Shown: in pieces, positions 34,876 through 43,654 of the stretch
Position numbering within the stretch: the stretch's first letter is position 1
Layout: each line of letters starts with the position of its first letter
Assembly (NCBI GenBank): GCA_038747545.1
Contig: JBCDJT010000002.1
Span: 1 to 64,000 of the forward strand
Length of the DNA stretch: 64,000 bases
Source: JBCCMF01 sp038747545
GTDB lineage: Bacteria > Bacteroidota > Rhodothermia > Rhodothermales > JBCCMF01
Reading direction: 5' to 3'
Made by a program: the position numbers and the translations under genes
Notes under the pieces: generated by a model
Database searches by the model: none
Told to the model about the DNA's origin: nothing
What the model saw: the letters and a program-made list of their open reading frames with translations, nothing else

Positions 34876-35014
34876 CTGATGGGCCCGCGGAGTGCGGCAC
34901 CCCGCCGATGTAATGGAGTCGCTACGATCAGAGCTCGGGCGGGTTGGTGTGAAATGGATGATCGATGCCGTGCGTAGTATGGGCGTCGATACGTATCCCA
35001 CGCGCTAGGTCTAT

Positions 35015-36286
35015 ATGCCGCGAGCCGTATACCTCTGTTTTTTGCTCGCTGTGCTGATGCTGCCAGCCCCAATGGCCTGGGCACAGGATCCCGCTCCCGA
35101 TGCACTCGCCGCCACCGACCGCCTCCGCGTCTACCTCGACTGTGACGGCTGCGACGAGACCCACATCCGCGCCGAGATCACGCTCGTCAACTACGTCCGC
35201 GATCCCGAGCAGGCCGATGTCCACCTCTTCATCACCAACCAGCGGACGGGCAGCGGCGGGCGGCAGTACGAGCTGTCGTTCCTGGGCCGCGAAGCGTTCG
35301 ACTCGATTGAGTACACCTTCACGCACACCGTCGACCCCGTCACCACCACCGACGAGCGGCGCGAGGCCATCAATGACGCCATCCGCGCCGGGCTGACGCC
35401 CTACGTCCTGCAGCGCGAACCGCTCTCTGCGGTCGACGTCACCTATGCGCAAGCTGATGTGGCGGATGTCGCCGCTGCGATGGAAAACGATCCGTGGAAG
35501 CACTGGGTCTTCCGCGCCTACATCGGCGATATCGAGCTGGAGCTGGAGTCCAACCGCACCGTGTTCGACTCGCGCTGGGGGATCTTCGCCGACCACGTCA
35601 CCGACGACTGGAAGCTGCGCTTCCGGCCGTACTTCAACTACGACTTCGTCCGCATCTCGCGCGATGACGACGACGATGTGACCAGCAGCATCTCGCGGCA
35701 CGGCGTGGAGACCTACGCCATCAAGAGCCTCGACCAGCATTGGTCAGTGGGCCTCTTCGCCGAATACCTCACCCGCAACGACCGCAACCTGAAGCACGAG
35801 GTGGAGCTGCTTCCCGGCATCGAGTACAGCATCTTGCCCTACGACGAGGCCACCCGCCGCGCCATCACCATCGTCTATCAGGTGGGCGCCACCTACGTGG
35901 ATTACTTCGAGCAGACCATCTTTGATAAGCTGCAAGAGACGTTGTTCAGGCAGCGGCTGCGGGCGTCCGTCGCCATCCGCCAGCCGTGGGGCAACATCTT
36001 CAGCGGCCTGGAAGGCTCCCACTTCTTCAACGACTTCACCAAGCGCCGCGCCGAGTTCTTTGGCTCCGTCTCGGTGCGGCTCATCGAGGGGCTATCCGTC
36101 GAGATAGGCGGGCAGTTCGAGATGATCCAGGACCAGCTCAACCTGCCCAAGGGCGACGCCACGCTGGAGGACATCTTGCTGCAGCAGCGCGAGCTGGCGA
36201 CCGACTTTGTGCTCTCGGGGTCCATTGGCCTCTCCTACACCTTCGGGTCCGACTTTGCCAACGTGGTCAACACACGCTTTGATTGA
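35015..36286 (+). CDS. Secreted outer-membrane protein of unknown family
   Basis: A 423-residue protein with signal peptide (ending AWAQ). The first part of the mature protein (about 30-140) is a soluble domain starting VYLDCDGCDETHIRAEI, with a CDGC pair. The second (about 160-423) shows alternating strands and ends in aromatic-rich hairpins (LSYTFGSDFANVV), suggesting a small beta-barrel. Annotators might place the barrel near DUF481-like proteins; I am not sure. It sits between the dehydratase and cupin genes but may have no part in sugar breakdown. Confidence 0.65.
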   Translation: MPRAVYLCFLLAVLMLPAPMAWAQDPAPDALAATDRLRVYLDCDGCDETHIRAEITLVNYVRDPEQADVHLFITNQRTGSGGRQYELSFLGREAFDSIEYTFTHTVDPVTTTDERREAINDAIRAGLTPYVLQREPLSAVDVTYAQADVADVAAAMENDPWKHWVFRAYIGDIELELESNRTVFDSRWGIFADHVTDDWKLRFRPYFNYDFVRISRDDDDDVTSSISRHGVETYAIKSLDQHWSVGLFAEYLTRNDRNLKHEVELLPGIEYSILPYDEATRRAITIVYQVGATYVDYFEQTIFDKLQETLFRQRLRASVAIRQPWGNIFSGLEGSHFFNDFTKRRAEFFGSVSVRLIEGLSVEIGGQFEMIQDQLNLPKGDATLEDILLQQRELATDFVLSGSIGLSYTFGSDFANVVNTRFD

Positions 36287-36380
36287 TTGCACGTGTGTGT
36301 ACCGATGTGTAGCACATCTTGCATCCCAGGGCCACCGGATTGTATACTGCCGGGCAAGCACTCACCCCCTCTCATCCCTC

Positions 36381-36755
36381 ATGTCCCACGCTCCGCTCGT
36401 CCGCCACGATGCGCTGGTGCCCTCCGTCCATCCGTGGGGCGAGGTCGTTTTCTTCGCAAGCGCCGAGGTCGGTCCGGTACCCAGCGAGATGTCGCTGGGG
36501 CGCTGCACCCTCTATCCGGGGCAGGCTCTGCCCAAGCACTACCACTCGGCCTGCACCGAGGTGGTCCATGTGCTCCAAGGCACCATCAGCCACCACGTGG
36601 GCGATGGGGAACTAGCCACACTGCAAGCGGGCGACACGGTGATCGTGCCGCCCCAATTTCCACATCAAGCGCGCAACCTGGGCGAAGAAAATGCGGTGCT
36701 GTTGATCTCTTTTTCGGCTGCACATCGTGACTTTATAGTAGTCGACGATTCATAG
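36381..36755 (+). CDS. Single-domain cupin protein
   Basis: A 124-residue cupin. The two conserved motifs are present: PKHYHSACTEVVHVLQG with metal-type His and Glu, and the later PPQFPHQARNLG with its His. A single cupin of this size often acts as a sugar-phosphate or acid-sugar isomerase or as a sensor. ATG 36381 is used because the longer frame overlaps the previous gene. It lies 120 nt before the kinase gene and belongs by position to the tetronate-type cluster. Confidence 0.8.
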   Translation: MSHAPLVRHDALVPSVHPWGEVVFFASAEVGPVPSEMSLGRCTLYPGQALPKHYHSACTEVVHVLQGTISHHVGDGELATLQAGDTVIVPPQFPHQARNLGEENAVLLISFSAAHRDFIVVDDS

Positions 36756-36875
36756 GCCATCACTACGTTGAGCCGCTTATTGGGTGAAAGCTGGTTCGAC
36801 GAGGCACAGAGGGGCCATCGGGATTTGGGTGAAGCCCCCGATGCGTTCCTCTGTGCCGCCTTCTTTGCTGTGCCC

Positions 36876-38153
36876 ATGTTGCTTGGCTGCATCGCCGATG
36901 ATTTCACCGGAGCCACCGACCTGGCCAGCACGCTCGTAGCCGGAGGCATGCGCACCGCCGTATGGCGCGGCATCCCTGACGAGGCCGCTGCAATCCCCGC
37001 CGTCGATGCGTTAGTCATCGCGCTGAAGAGCCGCACCATCCCCGTCGCCGAGGCCGTCGCCGCCAGCGTAGCGGCTTCCGCATGGCTGGCCCAGGCGGGC
37101 GCCCGGCAGCAGTATTTCAAGTACTGCTCCACGTTCGACTCTACCGATGACGGCAACATCGGCCCGGTGCTCGATGCGCTTTTGGATGCTCTGGGCGCCT
37201 CGTTCACGCTAGCCTGCCCCGCCTTCCCCGCCAACGGGCGCTCGGTCTACCACGGCTACCTGTTCGTGGGCGATGTGCTGCTCTCGGAGTCCAGCATGCG
37301 GCACCACCCGCTCACCCCCATGACCGACAGCGCGCTGCTGCGCGTCCTGGGCAGGCAGCTGCCAGGGCATATGGTGGGCCTGATCCCGCACCGCACCGTG
37401 CGCGAGGGCGCGAGCGCTATCGAAACCGCATGGCGCCAGCTGGCCGCCAGCGGGCACCGCGCCGCCATCGTAGACGCCATCACCGACGACGACCTGCACG
37501 CCATCGGGGCGGCCAGCACGGCATTACCGCTCTTGACGGGAGGCTCCGGCTTGGCGCTGGGACTGCCTGACGCCTTCCGACGGGCGGGGCTGCTAGACGA
37601 CCACGACGATGCCGAGGCCTCCATGCAGCACATCGGCGGGGCAACCGCAGTCATCGCTGGGAGCTGCTCGGCGGCGACTCGGAAGCAATTGGAACGAGCC
37701 GAGGCGCACGGCTGGCCCATCTGGATCGTGGAAGCAGACGCGGCCATGCAGCACCCCGACGCCTTGCTCGCCGACATCCTGGGGTGGGCCGAGCCGCAAT
37801 TAGGCAGCACGCCCGTCGTCATCGCCGCCAGCGCAGACCCGGCGGTGGTGGAGGCGGCACAAGCGCAGTACGGACGCGCCGCCATCGGCGAGCGCATTGA
37901 GGCGGTGCTGGCTGGCGCGGCGCAGGGGCTGGTGCAGCGCGGCATGCGGCGCCTGGTCGTGGCTGGGGGCGAGACCTCGGGCGCGGTGGTACAGGCCCTC
38001 GGCGTGCAAGGACTCCGCATCGGCCCCGCCATCGCGCCGGGCGTCCCGTGGGTGCGTCCCGTCGATTCGCCCGAGCCGTTGGCATTAGCGCTCAAGTCCG
38101 GTAACTTCGGCGGCGAAGACTTCTTTGCCGAAGCCTTTGCCCTCACCTCCTAA
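36876..38153 (+). CDS. otnK: Four-carbon acid sugar kinase (OtnK-like)
   Basis: A 425-residue kinase of the DUF1537 family. The N-terminal domain begins LLGCIADDFTGATDLAS, the signature of 3-oxo-tetronate/threonate kinases. The C-terminal nucleotide-binding domain has VVAGGETSGAVVQALG and SGNFGGEDFFAEA. It phosphorylates 2- or 3-keto-tetronates at C4 so that the adjacent aldolase can cleave or decarboxylate them. The upstream residues of the frame do not fit the family, so ATG 36876 is the start. The next gene starts 19 nt downstream. Confidence 0.92.
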   Translation: MLLGCIADDFTGATDLASTLVAGGMRTAVWRGIPDEAAAIPAVDALVIALKSRTIPVAEAVAASVAASAWLAQAGARQQYFKYCSTFDSTDDGNIGPVLDALLDALGASFTLACPAFPANGRSVYHGYLFVGDVLLSESSMRHHPLTPMTDSALLRVLGRQLPGHMVGLIPHRTVREGASAIETAWRQLAASGHRAAIVDAITDDDLHAIGAASTALPLLTGGSGLALGLPDAFRRAGLLDDHDDAEASMQHIGGATAVIAGSCSAATRKQLERAEAHGWPIWIVEADAAMQHPDALLADILGWAEPQLGSTPVVIAASADPAVVEAAQAQYGRAAIGERIEAVLAGAAQGLVQRGMRRLVVAGGETSGAVVQALGVQGLRIGPAIAPGVPWVRPVDSPEPLALALKSGNFGGEDFFAEAFALTS

Positions 38154-38172
38154 GCCGACCTCCTCATCGGAC

Positions 38173-38808
38173 ATGACGACAGAAACGAAGCTGCGCGACG
38201 CGCTGGCGATGCACGGGCAGGCGCTCTACCAGCGCGGCCTCGCCCATGGGTCGGCGGGCAACATGAGCGTCCGCCTTGACGACGGCATCCTCATCACGCC
38301 CACCAACACGTGCATGGGACGCCTCGACCCGGCGCGCATCGCCAAAGTGGGCTTCGACGGCCGCCACCTCTCCGGCGATAAGCCCTCAAAGGAAGGCTTC
38401 CTGCACCTCGCCATGTACGAGGAGCGCCCGCAGGACACCGCCATCGTCCACCTGCACTCGACGCACTCCGTCGCCTGTGCGTGCATGGACGGTGTAGACG
38501 AAGCCAACGTGCTGCCGCCGCTGACGGCCTACTACGTGATGAAGGTGGGCACGCTGCCGCTCGTGCCGTACTTTCGCCCCGGCGACCGAGCGCTGGCCAA
38601 CGCTGTGCGGCACTACGCCAAGCAGCACCACGCCATGCTGCTGGCGCACCACGGCCCCGTCGTCTCGGGTAAGGCGCTCGACGCTACGGTGTACGCGATG
38701 GAAGAGCTGGAAGAGACGGCCAAGCTGTACCTGCTGCTCCAGTCCCAGGCGTACCGCACGCTCACGCCCGAACAGATCGCCGACTTAAACGTGGCCTTCC
38801 CGTCGTGA
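38173..38808 (+). CDS. otnC: Class II aldolase-family protein (OtnC-like decarboxylase)
   Basis: A 211-residue protein of the class II aldolase/adducin family. RGLAHGSAGNMSVRL and ILITPTNTCMGRL form the phosphate site, the HLHSTHS zinc motif and LLAHHGPVVSG the second His pair. OtnC decarboxylates 3-oxo-tetronate 4-phosphate to dihydroxyacetone phosphate, the step after OtnK. The two genes are adjacent, which is the usual arrangement. A dehydrogenase that would feed them (LtnD/DtnA type) is not seen nearby. Confidence 0.9.
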   Translation: MTTETKLRDALAMHGQALYQRGLAHGSAGNMSVRLDDGILITPTNTCMGRLDPARIAKVGFDGRHLSGDKPSKEGFLHLAMYEERPQDTAIVHLHSTHSVACACMDGVDEANVLPPLTAYYVMKVGTLPLVPYFRPGDRALANAVRHYAKQHHAMLLAHHGPVVSGKALDATVYAMEELEETAKLYLLLQSQAYRTLTPEQIADLNVAFPS

Positions 38809-38812
38809 CGCG

Positions 38813-41182
38813 TCAGCTGGTGCGCAGGCTCTCCACCGGGTTGGCGCGGATCGCCTTGAACAGGTGCAGGCTCACGGTGAGCAGCGCGATGCCAAGGGCG
38901 AGTCCCAGCGCGATCAAGAAGACGCCCGCGCCCAGCTCCGTGCGGTACGCGAAGTCGGAGAGCCAGCGCTGCATGGCGGCATACGCCAGCGGTCCCGCGA
39001 TCACAAAGGCAATCAACACGAGCACCACGAAGTCGCGCGAGAGCAGGCCCAGGAGGTCAGCTGCGGTAGCGCCCAGCACCTTGCGGATGCCGATCTCCTT
39101 GGTGCGCTGCTGCACGATGTAGGCCGTCAGCCCGAAGAGGCCGAGGCAGGCGATACACACGGCGAGCATAGCAAAGACGATGAACAGCTGCCCCAGGCGC
39201 TGCTCGGCGCGGTACATCGCGGCGAAGTCGTCGCTGAGGAAGGAGTAGTCGAACGGCATATCCGGTACAAACTGCTGCCAGGTCGCTTCGAGGTGGGCCA
39301 GCATGCCCGGCACATCGGACGGGTTGAAGCGGACGGCGTAGAAGCGGCGTGCCTCGGCGCCAGCCTGCATCATCAGCGGCTCGATGTCGGTCCGCATGTC
39401 TTCCATGTGGAAGTCGCGCACCACGCCGATGACCGTAAGCGTCTGCTCGCCACTTTGTATGGTCTTGCCAAGCGGGTCCTCCCAGCTCAGAGCTCGCACA
39501 GCCGTCTCGTTGATCACGATGCCGTCGGCCAAGTCGGCGGGTCGGCCGGCATCAAAGAATCGACCCTCCGCCATTTCCAACTGGAGCGCTTCGCGCAGTT
39601 CTGGGCTCGTCCTGATGGCTTGAAGGATAACCGTGTCTCCGTCATAATTTTCGATGTCCCTACCGCGAAACCACCGTATCGCCGTGGGTTCACTCGGCAC
39701 GCCCGAAGCCCGCGCTACCGTCATCACGCTTGGATGCTGCGCGAGTGCCTGCTGGAAGGATTCGGCGCTGGCCTCGGGCAAGGCTGCGCGCGTGTGGACC
39801 ACGGCGACCTGATCCTGATCGAACCCGAGCCGGCCGTGTTGTACAAAGTGGAGCTGGTCTTGAATGACCAGGGTACACACGATGAGCACGACCGAGACGG
39901 CGAACTGGAACACGATGAGCCCCTTGCGCAAGGCGGGCAGCGACCGCATCCGCACGTCGCCCTTGAGCACCGTGGCCGGGCGGAAGTGGGAGAGCACAAA
40001 GGCCGGGTACGCGCCCGCCAGCACACCGACGATGGTGCCCGTCGCCAGGACACCCATCCACAGCAGCGGATGCGCAAGCGGTAGCGTCAGGCCGCGCTCC
40101 ATGAGCACGTTGAACGCGGGGAGCACCAGTTGCACGATGCCGACGGCCAGTACGACGGCGCCCAGCGCCATCAGCACCGACTCGCCCAAGAACTGCGCAA
40201 TGAGCTGCTTCCGCGCCGCGCCCACCGACTTCCGCACGCCCACCTCCTTGGCGCGCTGCGCCGCACGCGCGGTGGCGAGGTTGGTGTAGTTGATGCACGC
40301 GATCAGCAGGATGAGGAGCGCGATGGCCGAGAAGAGGTAGATGTAGCGGATGTCGCCCTGGGGAGCAATGTCGTTGGTGGCCTCGCTGTGGAGGTGGATT
40401 CGGGTTAGCGGGATAACCGACAGCTTCATGCCCTCCGCGTAATTGGCATCCAAGATGGGCTGTAGGGCCTCTTGCTGATCCGTAATGACGTCAGGACGGA
40501 CGCTGTCTCGCAGGAGCACATACGTGAACGCCCCGGTGTTCCACTTCCGGTTCTCAGCTGGTTTGTCGGTAGCGATGGAGAGCAGGAGGTCGCCTCGGAA
40601 ATGCACATTCTGCGGCATGTCCTCGATAAGCCCGACAACCTCATACGTGGTCGCGTCAGCACTCCACTTCTCGTGCCGCACAAGCGTCTGGCCCAGAGCG
40701 GGTTCATCGGGGAAGTACCGGGCTGCTGCGGACCGGGAGAGCAGCGCGGTGTTGGGCTCCGCCAATCGCGCTGCCGAGCCTTCCACCACCTCAAAGTCGA
40801 AGACGTCGAAGAAGCTGGGGCCCACGTTCAAGACGTGCTCCTCGTAGAACTGGATGTCGCTTCCTTCGCTCGACATCAGTGGCTCAGACTCGCGCTGCAC
40901 CTGCGCGATGGCTTCGATGCCGGGCACGCGCTCCTGCAACAAGCTGGCAACTGGCAACGGAGCGCGTGCCCAGTGGCCGTTCTCTTGATCCAAGATTTGC
41001 TCCACGCGGTAGATGCGGTCCGCGTTGCTATGCATGGTGTCAAACGAGCGCTCGTCGGCTACGTAGAGTAGGATGAGCAGCACGCATGCCAGCCCGAGCG
41101 CGAGCCCCAGGACGTTGATGGCCGTGTAAATCGGCTGGCGTTGTAGGTGGCGCAGCGTGTGGCGCAGGTTGGCAACGAGCAT
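38813..41182 (-). CDS. FtsX/MacB-like ABC transporter permease
   Basis: A 789-residue inner-membrane permease. It shows two copies of the MacB periplasmic-core plus FtsX pattern: a first membrane helix near 20-40, FtsX segments around 285-410 (INYTNLATARAAQRAKEVGVRKSVGA) and a matching C-terminal block (about 670-785, TKEIGIRKVLGA). The length and duplicated layout fit the orphan permeases common in Rhodothermota and Bacteroidota. It does not lie next to an ATPase gene; the only plain one in the window is at 22532-23260. Cargo unknown. Confidence 0.9.
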   Translation of the reverse strand: MLVANLRHTLRHLQRQPIYTAINVLGLALGLACVLLILLYVADERSFDTMHSNADRIYRVEQILDQENGHWARAPLPVASLLQERVPGIEAIAQVQRESEPLMSSEGSDIQFYEEHVLNVGPSFFDVFDFEVVEGSAARLAEPNTALLSRSAAARYFPDEPALGQTLVRHEKWSADATTYEVVGLIEDMPQNVHFRGDLLLSIATDKPAENRKWNTGAFTYVLLRDSVRPDVITDQQEALQPILDANYAEGMKLSVIPLTRIHLHSEATNDIAPQGDIRYIYLFSAIALLILLIACINYTNLATARAAQRAKEVGVRKSVGAARKQLIAQFLGESVLMALGAVVLAVGIVQLVLPAFNVLMERGLTLPLAHPLLWMGVLATGTIVGVLAGAYPAFVLSHFRPATVLKGDVRMRSLPALRKGLIVFQFAVSVVLIVCTLVIQDQLHFVQHGRLGFDQDQVAVVHTRAALPEASAESFQQALAQHPSVMTVARASGVPSEPTAIRWFRGRDIENYDGDTVILQAIRTSPELREALQLEMAEGRFFDAGRPADLADGIVINETAVRALSWEDPLGKTIQSGEQTLTVIGVVRDFHMEDMRTDIEPLMMQAGAEARRFYAVRFNPSDVPGMLAHLEATWQQFVPDMPFDYSFLSDDFAAMYRAEQRLGQLFIVFAMLAVCIACLGLFGLTAYIVQQRTKEIGIRKVLGATAADLLGLLSRDFVVLVLIAFVIAGPLAYAAMQRWLSDFAYRTELGAGVFLIALGLALGIALLTVSLHLFKAIRANPVESLRTS

Positions 41183-41378
41183 GATAAGCGGTGGACTTCC
41201 GAGATGACGCTCAGGCCCATGACAAACGCAATGCCGAACCGCGATACACGGCTGTTACGTTGTTTTGAGGCGCTGGCCTGTCCGCGAGCGAACACCACTG
41301 AATCGGCAGCGGACACTGCACCCGTTGAACCTGTGTGGCGTGTCGGCTAGATTGCCGCTCCATCTGCTCATTGCCGCC

Positions 41379-43544
41379 ATGTCTCGTCTTCTCCTGTTTC
41401 TGCTGGTCCTCCTCGTGGGCGCGGCCTGTCAGGCGCCGCCTGCGGAGCCCATCGCCGACCCCCACCAGCCCGCGCATGCCGTTTGGGATACGTACCTGGG
41501 CGATGCGCACTCGACGCAGTACTCGTCGCTCGATCAGATCACACCCGCCAATGTGACCGACCTAGAGGTGGCGTGGACCTACCGCACGGGCGATGCCAGT
41601 GCTACGTCGCAGATCCAGTGCAACCCACTCATCATCGGCCGCACGCTCTACGGCACCACGGCTGGGCTCAAGGTCTTCGCTGCCGACGCCACCACGGGCA
41701 TCCCGCAGTGGACGTTCGACCCGGTGGATTACGGGGCGGAGATCAACTGGTCGGGCGCGAATCGCGGGCTCGTGTACTGGCGCGATGAGGCGGGCAGTGC
41801 TCCTGCCCGCATCATGTACACCGCAGGCGCGTGGCTCTACGCCATCGACGCCGCCACAGGCATCTTGCTGGAGGACTTCGGCACGGGCGGGCGTGTGTCG
41901 CTCAAGACGGGCCTGGGTACGCCAGAAGAAACCGACGACCTGTTCATCGTCTCGAACACACCCGGCGTGCTCTACGGCGACCTGCTCATCCTGGGCGGGC
42001 GCGTCCACGAAGGGCCCGGGCCGTCGATGCCGGGGCACATCCGGGCGTTCAACGTGCGCACAGGCGCGATGGCGTGGATCTTCCACACGATCCCGAAGCC
42101 CGGCGAGTTCGGCGCCGACACCTGGCTCGACTACGACAAGATCGCCAGCGAGCGCATCGGGGGGGCGAACGCGTGGAGCGGCCTGACGGTAGACCACGAG
42201 CGCGGCATGGTCTTCATCCCCACGGGCTCGGCCACGTGGGACTTCTACGGCGCCGCCCGCCCCGGCGACAACCTGTTCGCCAACACACTCCTCGCCCTCG
42301 ACGCCGCCACGGGCGAGCGCATCTGGCACCAGCAAATCGTGAAGCACGACCTGTGGGACCGCGACCTGCCTGCCTCGCCCAACCTCGTCACCGTTATGCA
42401 CGATGGCGAGCGCGTCGATGCGGTGGCGCAGGTCACGAAGGATGGGCACGTGTGGGTCTTTGACCGCGACACGGGCGCGCCGCTGTTTCCCGTGGAGGAG
42501 GTGCCGCAGCCGCCCTCTGACCTGGAGGGCGAGTGGACGCCCGCCACGCAACGTCTCCCCACGCAGCCGCCGCCGTTCGCGCGCCAGGTCTTCCGCGAAG
42601 CCGACATCACCGACCGCACGCCCGAGGCCACGGCGTACGTGCGGGCGCGCTTCGACGGCGTGCGCAGCGATGGGCAGTTCGTGCCGCCCAGCACGCAGGG
42701 CACCATGATCTTCCCCGGCTTCGACGGCGGTGGCGAATGGGGCGGGGCCGCCATCGACCCCGCCACCGGGCTGCTCTACGTCAACTCGAACGAGATGCCG
42801 TGGATCTTGACGATGGTGGATCTGACGAAGGCTAACTCGCGCGGTGAGATGGTGTACCAGCGCAACTGCGCCGCCTGCCATCGGCCCGATCGCAGCGGCA
42901 TCGAAGGCAGCAACTTTCCCTCGCTATTGGACCTGGAAGAGCGCCGTGACCAGCCTTACGTGACAGCACTCCTCGAAACCGGGCGCGGCTTCATGCCGTC
43001 CTTCGCGCACCTCAGCGTCAGCGACGTGGATGCGCTGCTGGGGTATCTATACGAGGATACGACGGCCTCGACAACGGGCAGCTACACCCAGCACAGCGGC
43101 TCGCCCTATGGCCACACGGGCTACAACCGCTTCTTCGACCAGGACGGTTATCCCGCCATCAAGCCACCGTGGGGACAGCTCAACGCCATCGACTTGAACA
43201 ACGGCACGATCCGCTGGCAGGTACCGCTCGGCGAGTTTCCCGAGCTGACGGCGCAGGGCATCCCCAAGACCGGTACCGAGAACTATGGCGGCCCGGTAGT
43301 AACAGCTGGAGGCCTCATTTTCATCGCCGCGTCGAAGGATGAGCACATCCGCGCCTTCGACAAGACCACGGGCAAGGAGCTGTGGCAGCACAAGCTGCCC
43401 TTTGGCGGCTATGCCACGCCTGCCACGTACAGCGTAGACGGGACCCAGTATGTGGTCATCGCTGCTGGGGGCGGCAAGATGGGCACCGCGTCAGGTGATG
43501 CATACGTGGCGTTCGCGCTGCCTGATACCAACTCTGAGAGATGA
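41379..43544 (+). CDS. PQQ-dependent dehydrogenase with inserted haem c domain
   Basis: A 721-residue secreted quinoprotein, probably a lipoprotein (GAACQ, Cys17). A PQQ-type beta-propeller runs through most of it (IPQWTFDPVDYGAEIN, TRGMV-like blade turns, AWSGLTVDHERGMVF, WGGAAIDPATGLLYVN). A c-type cytochrome domain is inserted late in the chain, with C497-A-A-C500-H501 and a Met ligand region GFMPSFAHLS. The propeller then resumes with LNAIDLNNGTIRWQVPLGEFPEL. Related enzymes oxidise sugars or alcohols in the periplasm. The last codons and stop lie in a palindromic repeat, so the C-terminus may have been reshaped. Confidence 0.9.
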   Translation: MSRLLLFLLVLLVGAACQAPPAEPIADPHQPAHAVWDTYLGDAHSTQYSSLDQITPANVTDLEVAWTYRTGDASATSQIQCNPLIIGRTLYGTTAGLKVFAADATTGIPQWTFDPVDYGAEINWSGANRGLVYWRDEAGSAPARIMYTAGAWLYAIDAATGILLEDFGTGGRVSLKTGLGTPEETDDLFIVSNTPGVLYGDLLILGGRVHEGPGPSMPGHIRAFNVRTGAMAWIFHTIPKPGEFGADTWLDYDKIASERIGGANAWSGLTVDHERGMVFIPTGSATWDFYGAARPGDNLFANTLLALDAATGERIWHQQIVKHDLWDRDLPASPNLVTVMHDGERVDAVAQVTKDGHVWVFDRDTGAPLFPVEEVPQPPSDLEGEWTPATQRLPTQPPPFARQVFREADITDRTPEATAYVRARFDGVRSDGQFVPPSTQGTMIFPGFDGGGEWGGAAIDPATGLLYVNSNEMPWILTMVDLTKANSRGEMVYQRNCAACHRPDRSGIEGSNFPSLLDLEERRDQPYVTALLETGRGFMPSFAHLSVSDVDALLGYLYEDTTASTTGSYTQHSGSPYGHTGYNRFFDQDGYPAIKPPWGQLNAIDLNNGTIRWQVPLGEFPELTAQGIPKTGTENYGGPVVTAGGLIFIAASKDEHIRAFDKTTGKELWQHKLPFGGYATPATYSVDGTQYVVIAAGGGKMGTASGDAYVAFALPDTNSER

Positions 43545-43635
43545 TTGTGCGATCCAACTTGTCATCCCTCGGCTCTGCTCGGGATGACAAGATTAGACGG
43601 TGTGCTGCACTGTAAATTTCCAGAGCTGGCATGAG
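43522..43635. repeat. Nested palindromic repeat, copy D (short)
   Basis: Both flanks match copy B in reverse orientation: CTGATACCAACTCTGAGAGA with ATTGTGCGATC on one side, and GACGGTGTGCTGCACTGTAA on the other. The core is reduced to 43560-43589 (TGTCATCCCTCGG...CTCGGGATGACA), having lost the inner palindrome. It contains the stop of the PQQ dehydrogenase. Confidence 0.82.
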
Positions 43636-43654
43636 CATCTCCGCTGGGGGGAGG

